Origin: Mrakia gelida
Taxonomy: Eukaryota > Basidiomycota > Tremellomycetes > Cystofilobasidiales > Mrakiaceae
Assembly (NCBI GenBank): GCA_024345305.1
Contig: BRON01000015.1
Location: forward strand, 682,001-746,000
DNA: 64,000 nt
Direction of reading: 5' to 3'
Part shown: piece after piece, positions 23,087-38,402 of the stretch
Position numbering within the stretch: the first letter of the stretch is position 1
How the letters are laid out: every line of letters starts with the position of its first letter
Translations under genes and position numbers: made by a program
Notes under the pieces: model-generated
What the model was told of the DNA's origin: nothing
Database searches by the model: none
What the model saw: only the letters and a program-made list of their open reading frames with translations

Positions 23087-26000
23087 ATGACCTCCTTCAG
23101 CTCCTTCTTCGTCCTTCTCCTCGCCTTCGCCCCACTCTCTATCCTCGCCCAATCTCCCTCCACCTACCCTACTCTGGTGTATCCTATCGAGGATCAATTC
23201 CCTCCTCTGGCTCACGTCGGTTCACCTTTCAACTTCACTCTCCTTCAAGGAACGTTCGCTTCAGACGTAGGGAACACGCTCTCCTACGCCGTCAGTGGTC
23301 TACCCAAGTGGGCCGTCTTCAACGAGGAGAGTCTACTGTTCGCAGGAGTACCATCCTCGTTCGATGAGGGAAGGAGTAGAGTCAAAGTGGTAGCCATCGA
23401 TGGAGACCTGTGAGTCGAATCCCTCCCTTCCCTCCTTCCCTTTCCCTTTGTTCTCCCTTTCGTTCTTCCTTTTCGAAGGGAGAACGCGTCTGTATGCATC
23501 CACGAGAGCTCAAGCTGACCATCCATCCATCCCGTCCACTCTTTTTCTTCTCGCTTTCAGCAACAAAACCTCTGTCTTCACGCTCCTCGTTCTCGCTTCC
23601 TCCCCTCCCCTCCTCCTCACACCAATCTCAACTCAACTCAACAACACAGTCTCCATCTCCTCAGCCATTCGTCTCCCTTCAGCTCGAGGAGTGCTCGTCC
23701 ACCCTTACTACTCCTTCTCACTCGGATTCGTCCTCTCAACGATCCTCTCAACAACCGGAGCCAAAATCTACTACGGAGCTCTCACCACCACCTCAATTTC
23801 CTTGCCCTCCTGGCTCACCTTCGACAACACCACCGCTACCTTCAACGGAGTCGCACCTGGGACCGGAAGCTGGGATATCGTCATGGTTGGAAGTGAGAGG
23901 GAAGGGTTTGGGGATATCAGGGAGACGTTGAACATCGAGGTCGGAATTCACGCGTTGGATTTGGTCGAGGATTTGGCAGAGGTCAAGGGGATTGCTGGGA
24001 CGGAGATCGTCAGCGGAGCGGTGGCTACGAAGGGTTTGAGGCTGGATGGGTTGAACGTAACGAGGGAAGAGGTGTCGGCGGTGGTGGTTTTGACGGGTTA
24101 CGAATGGTTGAGCTTCGACGAGTGAGTTTGACCTCCTCCCTCCCCTTTCCCTTGCGCTCGTTCTTGTCGCGTCGAGAATTGTCCCGCAAACGCGTGAGAC
24201 TGATCAAACTCTTTTGCTCGCTTTTCCTTGCAGGTCCAACTTCACTCTCCAAGGAACTCCTCCAGCGAGCTTCATCAACGGAACCTCCCTCCCTATCGAA
24301 CTCCCGATCACCTTCACCTCCATCTCAACCAACGTCTCCATCGCTGCCACCCTCCCTCTTTCCATCGTCCCCTTCCCCTTCACCACCTTCACGACTCCCA
24401 ACCTCACCGCTACCGCCAACACTTCCTTCACCGCCTCCGTCTCGCAATACCTCGTCAACCGAACCACAACCCTCTCCGCGAGCTTCGTTCCAGCCGAAGT
24501 CGGGGACTGGCTCCAGTTCGACGCTACCTCGGGAGCTCTCTCAGGACAAGTCCCAGGCTCGACTTCCTACGACAACGCAGAGGTTCGCGTCACCGCTACC
24601 GATCCTTCGACAGGACTCGCAGGAACCCTCTCCCTCGGCGTCGTCGTCCAAGGAGCCGTCCACGTCCCCTCCACCGCCTCGTCCGCCAGCGCAACCGCCT
24701 CCTCCTCAGCTGGAGCCGTCGTCGGAGGTTCCTCAGGTCTCTCAACAGCAGCCAAGATCGCCATCGGAGCCACCCTCGGAGGAGTCTTCCTCCTCGGTCT
24801 TCTCGTCCTCCTCGTCCTCTGCTGCTGCATCCGTCGTCGTCGAAACAGGTCCAGGATCGCAGCCGCCGCCGCTTACCAGCACGAGAAGAAACCTCCCGGA
24901 GAAGAGCAGGACGGAGAGATGTCCAACGTCGATCTCGGAACCTCCAACGATCCTTTCAACAACGGTCGACACCTCTCGACGTCGTCGAGGAACAACCCCT
25001 ACGGCCTCGACTCCCCTTCCAAGATCAAGAAACCCTTCCTCGGAGCCATCCCTCCCTTCTCTGCTCTCAACCTCCCCGGAGCTACCACCCCAACCGGCGG
25101 AGCTCCCAAGTCACCCACCAAGAAGGACCGTCCTCGTCGACTCGATCTCATGCGAGGGATGTTCGGATCCTCGCGAGCTGCTCAACCCGACACGGAGGAG
25201 GACAGCATCTCCACGGGTAATAACCACCAGCAGCAGAACGAGTCGAAGCTCCAGAAGGACCTTTCGGGGATCTCGAGGACGTTGCCCAGGAGCGATAGCG
25301 ACGCGAGCTTCTTCTCTGGGATGAGCGCTGGAGGGGATCAGATCTCGGCGGAAGATGTGGATGGGAACGATCCGGTTCCGTTCGGAATCAGGTTGGTTGG
25401 AGGAGCAGGAGGAGTTGGGTTCCCGAGACCTAGTCGGGAGACGGGGACGACGCGAGGAAGGGAGGGAAGCGTTTCGTCCAGTCCGACGTTCTCGAGCGTC
25501 GGTGGGGATGGAGACGAGGAGAGTCGAGCGTCGTGGGAGAGTGAGAGGAGTTTCAGGTGGAACAGCGAGAGGGACGTGGCTGCGGGAGCGGGTGGACTGG
25601 CGGTGGCAGGAGCAGGAGCAGCGGGAGGAGTCGACTCGATCCCTCGTCCTCGGAACGGATTCGTCAACCGACACACCCCTACCTCAGCCGTCTTCCCAGC
25701 AGCTCAACTCGAGAGGGATCAAACCGTCGATTCGATAGCGGCTTCGTCGGCTTTCGCGGACGCTTCCACTCCTGGTCAGTCGAGACATCAACTCGCCCCC
25801 CTCGGCGCCGCCGTTCGAGCCTCGGAGAGTCAGTCGGACGGGTTCTCCAACAGTCAGGAATCCACCTCCTTCGGAGGATCAGTCACCTCCCCCTTATCAC
25901 GATTCGGAAACCCTTCCTCCCACCCTACCGGCTTCCCAACCCTCGACGAGGAACACCGCGATCCCAACGATTCCTTTTCGTCCTCCCACTCCTCCGACAA

Positions 26001-26746
26001 CCACTCCGATCTCCTCCACGCTTCCACCTCCCACCCTTACTCCTTCCAGCAAGACGCCGCCAACGAAGCTCCCTCCGCCGCTCAACTCCTCGCTCCTCCC
26101 ACTCCTCCCAACGTCCCCACCTCGCCCAACTCCTCGTCGTCGAGACCGCGACCGCGTCTGATCCCGTCGAGGGAAAGGATCCCTACCATTTCGCATCTCA
26201 GTCCGAGACCTTCGACGAGCACGAGGGAGGAGGAGTTGGACGATGGGGATGAGAGTTTCGTGGATGCTGATGAGGAGGAGGAGGAGGACGAAGGGAGGAG
26301 GATGACGGGTCAGAGCTTCGATTATGTGAGAGGAGGGGAGGATCTACAAGGATTGGGGTACCCTGCTTCGTCGGCTATTTATTATTCGTGAGTGTTCGAA
26401 CCCCACTCTGTCCTCTTCCCTACGCCCAATCGCCGGACGCGTCTCGTCCTTTCCGCTCTCGCTCGTTCCGACTCGCAAACCCCAAACTAACCTTCCTCCC
26501 ACCCTCCCCTCGCCCACCTCAATCAGCTCACCACCAACCGAACCCTTCCTCCCCCCAACGCACCAACCCTCCTCCAACAACTCTCCCCCTCCCAACCCCT
26601 CCATTCGTCAAGTAGGTGGACCTCCCCCTCCTCCACCGCACTCCCCCCCTCACCGACCCGTCAGCAACGAAAGTGGGTCGGAAGATCCCTTCGCTCAGTA
26701 CCATCGGTTCTCGGATCCACAGAGTAGTAGAGGACATGGGCAGTAG
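23087..26746 (+). CDS. AXL2: Axial budding pattern-like protein with cadherin-like repeats
   Basis: Four exons: 23087-23409, 23561-24121, 24234-26387, 26527-26746 (1,085 residues). The N-terminus is a signal peptide (hydrophobic core FFVLLLAFAPLSILA, about residues 6-20). The ectodomain has repeated dystroglycan/cadherin-like modules of the Axl2 type: PTLVYPIEDQFPPLAHVGSP, then LPKWAVFNEESLLFAGVP, PSWLTFDNTTATFNGVAPG and GDWLQFDATSGALSGQVPG, with many N-glycosylation sequons. An S/T/A-rich stalk leads to one membrane helix (IAIGATLGGVFLLGLLVLLV, about residue 470) with a CCCIRRRRNR stop-transfer. The 590-residue cytoplasmic tail is S/P-rich and disordered. In yeasts Axl2 marks bud sites and polarity. 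Domain order fits well; the 3' exon acceptor at 26526 is the least certain junction. Confidence 0.85.
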
Positions 26747-27323
26747 GCTTCGGTTCGGTTTTGTTTCGTGCTTTGGACTCTTCGCTTTCGCTCGTCTCTC
26801 CTTTTTCCTTTTCCTCTCTTTTGGGCTCTCTCATAGACTTCTTCTTTCCCTTTACATCACATCACATCACATCACTACCCATCTCCCATCTCCCATCCCA
26901 ACCCCCCACCTACCTTTGCATCAGCCCTCTTTCCCTTTGCCCACTCGCGTCGCGTCCTATCTCTCTCTCATCTATGTTGTGTCGCTGCCTTAGCCAGTGA
27001 CTACTACCTCTATCTCTCTCTGTGGTTCGTTCTCGGCTATTTATCTTACCCTTTCGGTGGTCTGGTTCTCTCCTCTCTGTGTCTGTTTTGATCGATCTTA
27101 TGCTTCCATCTTCGAACGAACGAGGAGGGAAAGAGGGAAAGAGGAGGGAAAGGGAGGAAGAGAGGGGTCGTGTAGATTCGTTAACTTATGGAGAGTAGGA
27201 GGGGAGGAGAGGAGAGAAAGGAGCTACTGGACTAGAGAAGAAGAAGAAAAACAAGCGAGAACAAACGAACGAAACCCACCTCCCCTCCCCTCCCCAGCCA
27301 CCCTTCCCAACCCACGCCCCCAC
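26747..27323. other. Convergent intergenic region
   Basis: About 580 bases between convergent genes. It contains several tandem CATCA units around 26860-26877 (written cacatcacatcacatcac) and T-rich stretches. No gene is recognised. Confidence 0.5.
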
Positions 27324-30002
<2,679 letters not shown>

Positions 30003-30607
30003 GGGGGAGGGGAGGGGAGGGAAGGGAGGGAGGGAGGGAAGGTTGTTGAGCTTCGAGTTGAAGGGGAGAGGAGATGAGATAAGGAAGGAAGGCAGGGTGG
30101 GGAAGGTCAAAGCTGCATTAAGCAACCCTTCGCGTGCGCTTGATTTTTTCGATTGGGATGCTGGTCACCGTTAAGCGAAAGAGCTCATCGAAGGAAGGAG
30201 GGAAGGACGAGAAAAGTCGGAGTGTCGCATGAGGACGGAGCTCGCCCGCTCGCCTTCGACGCGCCGCTCCTTCCCCTTGACAGGCAAAAAGCGACCGAAA
30301 CCTTCCAACGTTCGTTCCGTAGACACTGCTTTGGAGCGAGGAAGCGGTGAAAGGAAGGGAGAGCGGGTAGAGAAGGTTTGTTGGTTCGCGTGGGTTGAAG
30401 GGAGGTGACGAGAAGGAGGGAGAGGGAGGACGGCGAAGGCGATGCGAGCTTGTTCCCACTCGTCGAACGAACGCTCAGCTGCTGGAGACAATGATGATAG
30501 AGAATAAAAAGTCGTAAAGATCGTACCCACTACTGTTCCCCTACTGCTACTTCCCCTCCGACTCCTCCAACTCGACAAGAACGAACGCACGACGAAAGTT
30601 GGTCGTT
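30003..30607. other. Promoter-side region of the MAP kinase gene
   Basis: About 600 bases between the MAP kinase start and the SPC19 stop, both on the minus strand. The coding-strand side next to the start is C/T-rich. No other gene is recognised. Confidence 0.5.
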
Positions 30608-31663
30608 TCAGCCCAGGCTCTCGAGCTCCTCCAGCTCCTTCTTCAGCTTGTCCCTCCTCCCACAGATCATCGCCAGACGACGTTCCTCGGCTACGGTAGC
30701 AGGTGTAGGTCCAGCACGACGAGGTTGGGAGGGTTGAGCTGGTGCTCGTTGTTGGGATTGGAGGGTCGCGAGCTGAGGGAAGCAGAGCAGGGAAAGGAGG
30801 GAGGAGGTCGGTCAGCTTCGTGAGCTCGTTGGAGAAAGATCGCGCTGGATTGATCGGCCTAGACTTCTCCAGCTCTACAAAGAGCGTCTAGAAATCATCT
30901 CCTTCCTATCCAACTTCCTACATCGTCGCCCTCCAAGTCTCAACCAAGCCCACGACTCTGGGAGGCAGACGAAACGGAAGAACGAGCTCACCTTCCTCTT
31001 CAACGCAAGATCCCTCCTCTCCAAGCTCCCCAAGCTCTTCTCCGCCCGAGCGATAAGCTCATCGATCTGAGGCTCCACCTCCTTCCCTATACGCTGCTTG
31101 TGAGCCTCCACTGTTGGTTCAGGAACGAAGAGGAAACACTGGATGGGCGAGAGGGGCGGCGAAGGTCGAAAGGGAGGGGAGGTGGAGTTCGGAGGGATGC
31201 AGCGATGGTAGGAGGAGGGGAGAGAGGGAAAGCAGGTTGTTGATGAGAAGAGTGGATGGATGGGAAGACGAGTAAGAGGTAAGTGAGAGCTAGGATACGC
31301 AAGAGAGGATGGGAGAAGGACGAGAAAGAAGGGAGACGAGTGAGACGGACCCTCTTGTTCTGCAGGACGTTCGACAACCTCGGAAGATCCTCCACTCCCG
31401 GACGAAGAGACGTGATGCAGTTCTCAGTCTATACCAAAACAAGGGCTTGTCAGCTTCGTTCAGACCTCTTGACGGCGCTGGAGCAGGCGAGGACGAGCGG
31501 ATGGTGGGAGGGAAGGAGGGAGGGAAGGAAGGAAGGTGAAGCTCACATGTCCCACACAATCCTCCGTTTGCCTCACGCATTCCTCTATCAGCTGGAGGAG
31601 GTGAGTGTGATGGTGTTGATGCTGTTCTTGAGTATGCACTGAGGCTGTTGAGGAGCGGTACAT
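30608..31663 (-). CDS. SPC19: DASH/Dam1 complex subunit Spc19
   Basis: Four exons: 31547-31663, 31351-31428, 30992-31138, 30608-30772 (168 residues; family about 165). The Spc19 signature is continuous only when correctly spliced: NCITSLRPGVEDLPRLSNVL and QNKR, then FLFVPEPTVEAHKQRIGKEV, EPQIDELIARAEKSLGSLER and RDLALKRK. The choice of the CAG acceptor at 31139-31141 is decided by this block, because a closer CAG gives a stop or loses the conserved part. The DASH complex rings kinetochore microtubules in fungi and tracks depolymerising ends. The N-terminus is H/Q-rich (HQHHHTHLLQ). The last exon holds a P/Q-rich linker and a charged helix. Confidence 0.85.
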
Positions 31664-32256
31664 CGTTTGAAAGGGAGGAGGGAGGAGTTGAAGGGGAAGG
31701 AGGAGACGGGTTCAGCTCGCTTGTTTTTGCTTTCGAGCGAGGCGAGGCGAGCAGAAGGTCGTCGACGCGTCGCCCTTCTCTTTTTGTGTGGCTCCATTCC
31801 TTCCGACTAACTGCCTGAAACCTCTCGGTGTGTGTGCATATGAAGGGAGTAGCGAGATGTCTGGAACCTGACGAAGCGAGGGGAAAAAAGGAAAGGGCTC
31901 ATCGAGCTGAGTCCTGAGACGGGACGGGACGCGTCGTGTTTCCTATTCCTCCTTCCACGTCGATCCACCGTCTAAAGGAAGGCTCAGAAGACGTCAAATA
32001 TCCCATATGTTTTACCTTGCTCTGATTGACATGGTGGTCTGAGTGTCGCAAAGCTTTGTGTTCGAGGGAGCACGAAATCAATCGCGTCGCCCCAGCCTCG
32101 AGGCCTGCATCTGCCTCGTGACCGCGTGACCTTCCTCTATCCTCTCTCCTCTCAAGACGAGGGCGAGTCGTCGAAGCACGTTCACCCGTCAACGGCCACC
32201 TTCTTATCTCCACCTCTTCTTCTTCTTCTCTTGCCAACCCTCGACAAACCTTCCGA
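31664..32256. other. Divergent intergenic region
   Basis: About 590 bases between SPC19 (-) and the Q-rich gene (+). Two GACGCGTC palindromes lie at about 31764 and 31927. No gene is seen. Confidence 0.5.
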
Positions 32257-34723
32257 ATGGCCACTCTCGAAGCCTACATCCTCGACTCCGTCGTCCGAGT
32301 CCGTCTCGCAAAATCTCACATCCCCTACAGTCTCAACATCTCCAGAGGAATCCAGCAGCGACATCCTACGCTCGAATCTCTTCCAAACGTCTCGGTCGCT
32401 GAGAAGGATATCGCTCGAAGACTCAAGGAGCTAGCAGCAGTTTGGTCGTCGAACGACAAGGATCTGGATACGTTCAAGTTGGTCGCAGATACTATCGTCG
32501 AGGAAGCGGTCAAGGCAGTCGAGAAGGAGCAGGTGGAGCCGGCGGGGAGAGTCGAAGGAAGGGTCGTCGCGGAGAGTGTAAGCTCGCCGTTCCGTTCTCT
32601 TCGACGAACTAGGTCTTGAGCAAGAGCTGCAGCTTACCCTCTCCTTACCTCCTCTTTCGTATCAGGTTCAACACAAGGAAGACTCGGTTCCTGGTGGTTT
32701 GAATCGTTCTGTTTCGGCGACCGAGGAGGTGAGTTCCCGCTCTCTCCTCTCTCTCTCTCTTTCTCTCCCTGCTCTCAACTCTACTGACTCTGGCTTCATT
32801 TCAATCCTCTCACTCAGGCTCAGAGCTCATCCAACAACCAGGGACCGTCGTTCTCAAAGCCTCCCGTGAGCTCGAGCTACTTCGCGTCACTGCTGGTTTC
32901 GTCTTCGTTCCTCTTTCCTCACGCATCTCTTGTTTCTTCGACAGTTGACTCCCTCTCTCTCCCCTGAGCGAGAACTCTCGAAGCGAAACGAGATGGAGGC
33001 AGATGCTCGAGTGAGTGATCTCGCTTCTGAGTCGATCGCGTTCTCGGTCGACTCGCATCGTCCGCTGACCTGCGTCGTCGGTTCGTTCGATTCAGCTTCC
33101 CAAGCCTGGCTCGTCGACCAACTTCTTCTCCGGCGTGAGAGCTTCTCCAGCTGTAGGAGGACCGATCGCACACATCCCACCCTTCAGACCGTCGGTTTGT
33201 CCTTTCGTCAATTGATCTTCGGTCTTTCAGTGTCTCAACTCCAGCTTCGCTCACTGATTTTCACGTCCTCTATCTCCTCTCAGGAAGCGATGTCCTGTCG
33301 TCCGAGGGTCTCCATCTCGGGTGTATGTACGAGCTCCTTGTCAGACGCCCTAAACAACAGCGCTTGAAAGTCGCGTCGCGTCGACCTGACGAACTCCTCC
33401 CACTCTCTCGGAACAGACCCCTTTCCACGATCGTCACAACCAACCCCTCAAGATCTCGCAAGTCCATGTTCCATCTCCTCATCAGAACACTCAGAACACT
33501 CGACCTCAGCAGCAGCAGCCAGTTCGTCCGCCGTTCATCGGTCCTCAGCAGCAGCAGCAACAACAAAGAAGACCTTCTCCCGTCGCCGTCCAGCCCCAAG
33601 CTCAGCCGGATCCTCGAAGGACCCAAGATCAGCATCAGCAGACCGCCTCGCAGCAACAGCAGCAGCATCAACCGAAGAAGCCCGCGGGTGTCGTCCAGAA
33701 GCAAGGTTCGTTCATCTTTTCGCGTCGCGACTTGTCGGATGAATCTCTAAGCCTCAGCTGATCTCGACTCTGTTCTTCGTCACCTCTTCTCCAGGTCAGT
33801 CGAAGTCCGAAACGCTCAAGAGACTATCGATGGAGGACGCGAAGAAGCTTCCTGTCGGCGAAAAAGTTCGTGACACGTCGCGTCTCGCTTCTGTCTTGTT
33901 CTCCTCTTGCTCGCGCTGACCTCGTCTCTCCCATCTCTGCAGGCAGAGCTCTTCCGAAAGCCGTTCGTCTCTCTTCCCGTCTTACCATCCTCGAGCCCTG
34001 TCTTCGTCTTTGAGACTAGACGAGCTGACCTTCGTTTTGTTTTCGCCGCGTTTCGAATCAGGGAGCGAGTGGACTCGAAAACCTACCGCAAGAACCTGGT
34101 CCTCTTCCCACCCTCCTTCCTGGACACGCTCTCCTCGAAGGATCGATAAGCTCTGAAGGTCATCGACACTCGAGACAACGACGTCGTCCCCTTACCCGAC
34201 AACCCCAGCCCTCTTCACCTCGCCAACCTCGAGGCAGCGAGGAAGATCATCAGGTTCAGAAACTCCGACCAGTTCCCTGACGACTGGACAAAGCCGCTCG
34301 CTCGAGCCTGGGTCGAGTCAGGCTCGGACGGAGAGGTGGTTCTCTTGTGTACGAGGCTGTTCGACAAGATTGGGAACCAACTCTCGGAGGTGAAGAAACG
34401 AGCGAAGGTGAGTCAACTCGACTCGCTGACTCGTTCCTTGCGAGTCTCCCTTCGCTGACCGGTCGCTCATCTTCATGCCTCTAGAAACGAGACTGGACTG
34501 ATGCGATCTCTCCCTACACTCCTCATGCGGTACGCCTGTGTCTTGCTCTCGCGTCGGTTCCTCGCGTCGGTTCGACGCGTCTCGTCCGTTGATCTCGACC
34601 TAACTTGTTTCCCTCCCGCATCTCTTCTCTCTCCAGGCACCCAAGAAAGCTCGCGTCGACGAATCAAAAGGCGCACCCATCGACGCTGGAACCGACTACG
34701 ACGAGGACGACCTCTACACCTAG
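32257..34723 (+). CDS. Unrecognised Q-rich protein with an internal in-frame TAA
   Basis: Twelve exons: 32257-32577, 32666-32728, 32818-32865, 32945-33010, 33096-33194, 33284-33322, 33417-33705, 33795-33865, 33943-33962, 34062-34407, 34485-34529, 34637-34723 (about 500 residues). The first 107 residues are ordered and helical (start MATLEAYILDSVVRVRLAKS). A linker rich in P and Q follows, with four or more Q in a row several times. The C-terminal third is charged and ordered (LEAARKIIRFRNSDQFPDDW), ending in an acidic DYDEDDLYT. In exon 10 the frame is broken by TAA at 34147-34149, yet the same frame continues for 86 codons and then through two well-formed introns. A 60-nt intron at 34099-34158 would remove the stop in frame but has a poor donor (GTCCTC). 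No family recognised. Confidence 0.6.
33516..33700 (+). repeat. Glutamine-codon-rich tract
   Basis: Runs of CAG and CAA codons alternate with P-rich residues inside exon 7 of the unrecognised gene, giving several QQQQ to QQQQQQQ tracts in the chosen frame. In the other frames the same bases read as poly-S or poly-A, which explains competing open frames here. Confidence 0.75.
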
Positions 34724-35133
34724 CTGGCACTTCGAATGAGGCACGGAGGGAGGAGGATCGGACGACGGCTTTCGTTTTGACGTGTTTGTATTTTCCTTTC
34801 GATTTGGCTGGCTCTTGATTCCCTTTTCTCTCTCCTTCTCTCGCGCGACCACCCTACTTACGGCTACCTCATCCCTTCCTCTTTCTACCTTACGACCATC
34901 TCACGAATCTATGTATCGTTCTCGTTCTCGAACAAAGCTCGACGTCTCAGTTCCTCCTCCTTTCCTTCTCGTTTTTCTCTTCCACAACCTCCGGAAAAGA
35001 AGGGTGAATCCATCGTCAATCCTACAACACTCTCGACCGCAAACAGCTAAAACGAGCAAGATCTAGCGAGCAAGGCAAAGCGAAACGAAACGAAAACCCT
35101 CGACGCGTCTCCGTCGCCGTCCGTCTCTCGAAT
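34724..35133. other. Convergent intergenic region
   Basis: About 410 bases between convergent genes. It ends with one GACGCGTC (about 35102). No gene or RNA is recognised. Confidence 0.5.
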
Positions 35134-38100
35134 CTACTTCCCTCCCACTCCCCACTCCCCAACCTTCCTCATCGCACCCCCATCCCCACTCCTCAGCTCC
35201 TCGTCCTTCAACACGCCCGCAACCATCTCCCACGGATCCCTCCCTCCACCCCACATCAACAGCTCTCCCTTCAGCCTCTCTCCTCCTCCCCTCAACCCTT
35301 CCAACCCCCCCTTCCCAACCCCTTCCCCACTCTGGAACACCTCCTCCCACACCCTCCCAGCGATCGCTCGATCGAAGAGGTACGAGTAGTAACTCGCTCC
35401 GTACCCAAACAGATGCCCAAACAGGATCTGCGGCGCCGTCCCTTCCACGAAAGGGAAGATGCCCATCCCGTTCGTCAACTCCTTGTTGATCCTCGTCGAA
35501 TCGAACTTCTCTGCGTCCTGAGGATGAACCGAGTGGAGGTGTTGGTCGAGGAGGGCCATGTGGATTTGGGTGGAGTTTTCGAGAGCTGGGAAGGAGGCTC
35601 GTTGGAGTTTGTGGGCTTCGAGGAGTTCGGAGGGCGGTGGGAGACCGGTTTGGTGGTGCGTGAGGAGGAGAGGGAGGATGGTGGAGGAGGAGCAGAAGGA
35701 TTCCATGAGGATGGAGGGGAGTTCGGCGAGATCGGTGGGGACTCGGGTGCCGGAGACGTTGTGGAGAGAGGTGCGACCGAGCATGGCTGAGAAGGAGGAG
35801 GAGAGATAGACAAGGTCAGCGTTCGGTTCGAAACTTCGACGCGTCTCGTTTTTCGTGCGAAGGAGGAACGAAGAGACTCACAATGCATGGCGTGGCCCAT
35901 CTCGTGGAAGATCGTCTCAACCTCCTGGTAGTTCAGCAGCGTAGGTCCACTGCTGTACGTCGGCAGCTCGAAGTCGCAGTTCAGAACCGCGATAGGCAGC
36001 TGGAAACTTCCCTCCCTCCCTTTCGCCTTCACCTCCCTCACCTCCAACCCACCCACTCTCGGATCAAACCCAGCCTTCGAGTCTCCACCACCAAACAAAC
36101 CTCCTCCACCAGCTCCATTCCCACTACTTCCACCTCCCCAAACTCCTCCGGTCCCCCAGTTCCCTTCACCCAACGTCTTCTCGAGCAACTCCAAATCTCC
36201 CTCGATGTCGTCGTCGTCGACCCTTCTCGAGCACCTCACGGTGTAGTGAGCTGCGTTCCCTGACTTCCCATCGCGGGAGAAGAGATCGCAGTACACGTAT
36301 CCGACGACTCCCTCGATCTCATCGACGACCTCGAGTTTCCGAACGGACGGGTGCCAGGTCTCGCCGGGTGCTGCTGGAGAGGGAACGAGGGAGACGCCGT
36401 AGAGGTTTGTGAAGAGGGTGGAGAGACCGTTGAGGATGGTTCCGACGGAGAAGTAGGGTGCTAAAGAGGGGAGGGATTTGGTGGTGGTGGTGGTGGAGTG
36501 GCGTTGGAGGTAGAAGTCGCGATCCCAGGGTTGGAGGGAGGGAGAGGCGGGGAGGGAGAGGTGGGATTGTTTGAGATTGGAGAGGAGGGATATTTCGGAG
36601 AGGGAGGGAGGGAGGTTGGAGGATGCGAGGGAGGTGAGGAATTGGGTTACGTGGGCTGAAGGAGGACAGAAGGGAAGAAGGAAGAGGAGTGAGCGAGACG
36701 AAAGCGAAACGACGCGTCGAGGCGAGACAAGGCGGGCCACTCGTTCGCTCGCTCGCTCAGAAGCGGGACCGCGAGCTACCCCATCACCATCTCACACCTC
36801 CCGTGAAGCTTAACGAAGAGAGCAAAGATGCCAACTCGACTCACCAGGGTTCTTCGCCATCTTATTCTCCAACTCGACCTCTCCCCAACTCCCTCTTCCA
36901 ACCAACCCCGCCAGCTTCGCCCTCGTTCCCAACAGCTCCTCCAGCACACCCACCCTCTCTCCACCAACCTCTCCACCTCCCTGTCCAGCCATCCAAACCC
37001 TCCTCCTAGCCTCCTCATCCTCCGCCTTCCTCATAACCATCATCCCCTCCCAACTCCCCGCCTCAACAATCGCTCCTCCCCTCCTCCCACTCCTCACCCT
37101 CCTCATGAAACTCTCCCCCAGTCCAGGCTTCAACACCGACGCGTCCGCGAAGTTGACGGTCATGGCTTTGAGCGCGGAAGAGGGAGGGGAAGCGATGTTG
37201 GTGGAGAACTGTCGACCTAGACCGATGACTTTTTCGGAGAGGTCGACGAAGAGGGCTCGGTCGGAGGGAGGGAGGTGGATACCTGATTTTTGGAAGTCGT
37301 GCAGGAGGACGGAGGCTGTTTGAGCTTCTTCGGGGGTGAAGTTGGAGGAGATGGAAGGGGTGCTGGTTGCGAGGAGGAGGGCCTGAGAGGAGGGAGGGAG
37401 GGAGGGGAGGAGGGTAGAGTCAGCTTGAGCTTCGAGGATTTGAGCTTGATTTTGGAGAGGTTTTGATATTTGGGTAGAGCGAGACTCGGAGAACACGATC
37501 GTGAAGGAGATAACCGAGTTCGGAGTAATATACAGGCAGGACGTGGCTCGAAATTCGAAAACGAGGTCGAGCTCACCAGAAGGGAACCGAACGAGCTCCA
37601 TTCGGCTCCCTCCTCCCTCGTCCCTCCACCCAGAACGAACATTACACCTCCCTGTAGCCTCGTAGAGGGACCTGGTACCCTTGGTGACCCTTCCGGTCTC
37701 TCGTACCAGCTCTCAGCAGCTCTACGACCTCGTTCCCCTGCCCTTCTTCCAACCTCTTCCAAAGCTCTCCATCCCTCCCTCCCTCCTCGCCCTCAGAGTT
37801 CAAAAAGAGATCGTTCAACTCACATTATACAACTCCTGATCCACGTTCATCTCGTTCATGACCCTACACAACTCCTCGTACACCCTCCCTGCCTCGTTCT
37901 TCCACTCCTGATCCGGATGAGAAGTCCAAATGGATTCGCACATGTCTATCACTCCACAGAGCTTGTCGCTCAACCGATCAAAGTTCTTGACGACCATTTG
38001 AAGTTCCTGTTGAGATTTAGGCGCGTTGTGGATTCGTTTGAGGAGGAGGTGAGCGTGTTGGGTGACATGGGAGGAGATGGATCGAAGACCTGAGGGGGAG

Positions 38101-38402
38101 GTTAGGAGGGGTTGCTGGAAGAGTCCTGTGGGGGATAGAGAGGAGGAGGAGGAGGAGGAAGAGGATTCCGAGGAGGGGAGGTCGAAGTAGGCTGTTAGGG
38201 AGGAAGGGGAGGCGAAGGAGGTGGAGGTGGAGGGGAGGGGAGTCGTAGAGAGAGGTCTCCGTTGGGATCGGGAGGGTAAGGAGGAGGACGAGAAGGTGGA
38301 AGGTCGAAGACGAGGAAGGAGAGAGGAGATCGACCGAGTTGCTGAAGAGGAGAAGATTTTCAGGCTCGACCTTCGAAGGGGAGTAGTACAACGGACCAGC
38401 AT
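35134..38402 (-). CDS. OCT1: Mitochondrial intermediate peptidase (M3 metalloprotease)
   Basis: Four exons: 37824-38402, 36845-37382, 35882-36655, 35134-35786 (847 residues). The first 60 residues are an R/S/L-rich mitochondrial presequence (start MLVRCTTPLRRSSLK) with a likely processing region at RRPLSTTP. The zinc-binding HEMGHAMH motif (HExxH) lies in exon 3, and exon 4 continues SMLGRTSLHNVSGTRVPTDL exactly as in Oct1/MIP; GIFPFVEGTAPQILFGHLFG and YGASYYSYLFDRAIA follow. The enzyme removes octapeptides from imported precursors after the first matrix cleavage. The N-terminal helical part includes the DFQKSGIHL motif. Intron 1 (37383-37823) is 441 nt, far longer than others here, so a small unrecognised exon may be hidden in it. 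It is divergent to PHO88. Confidence 0.9.
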
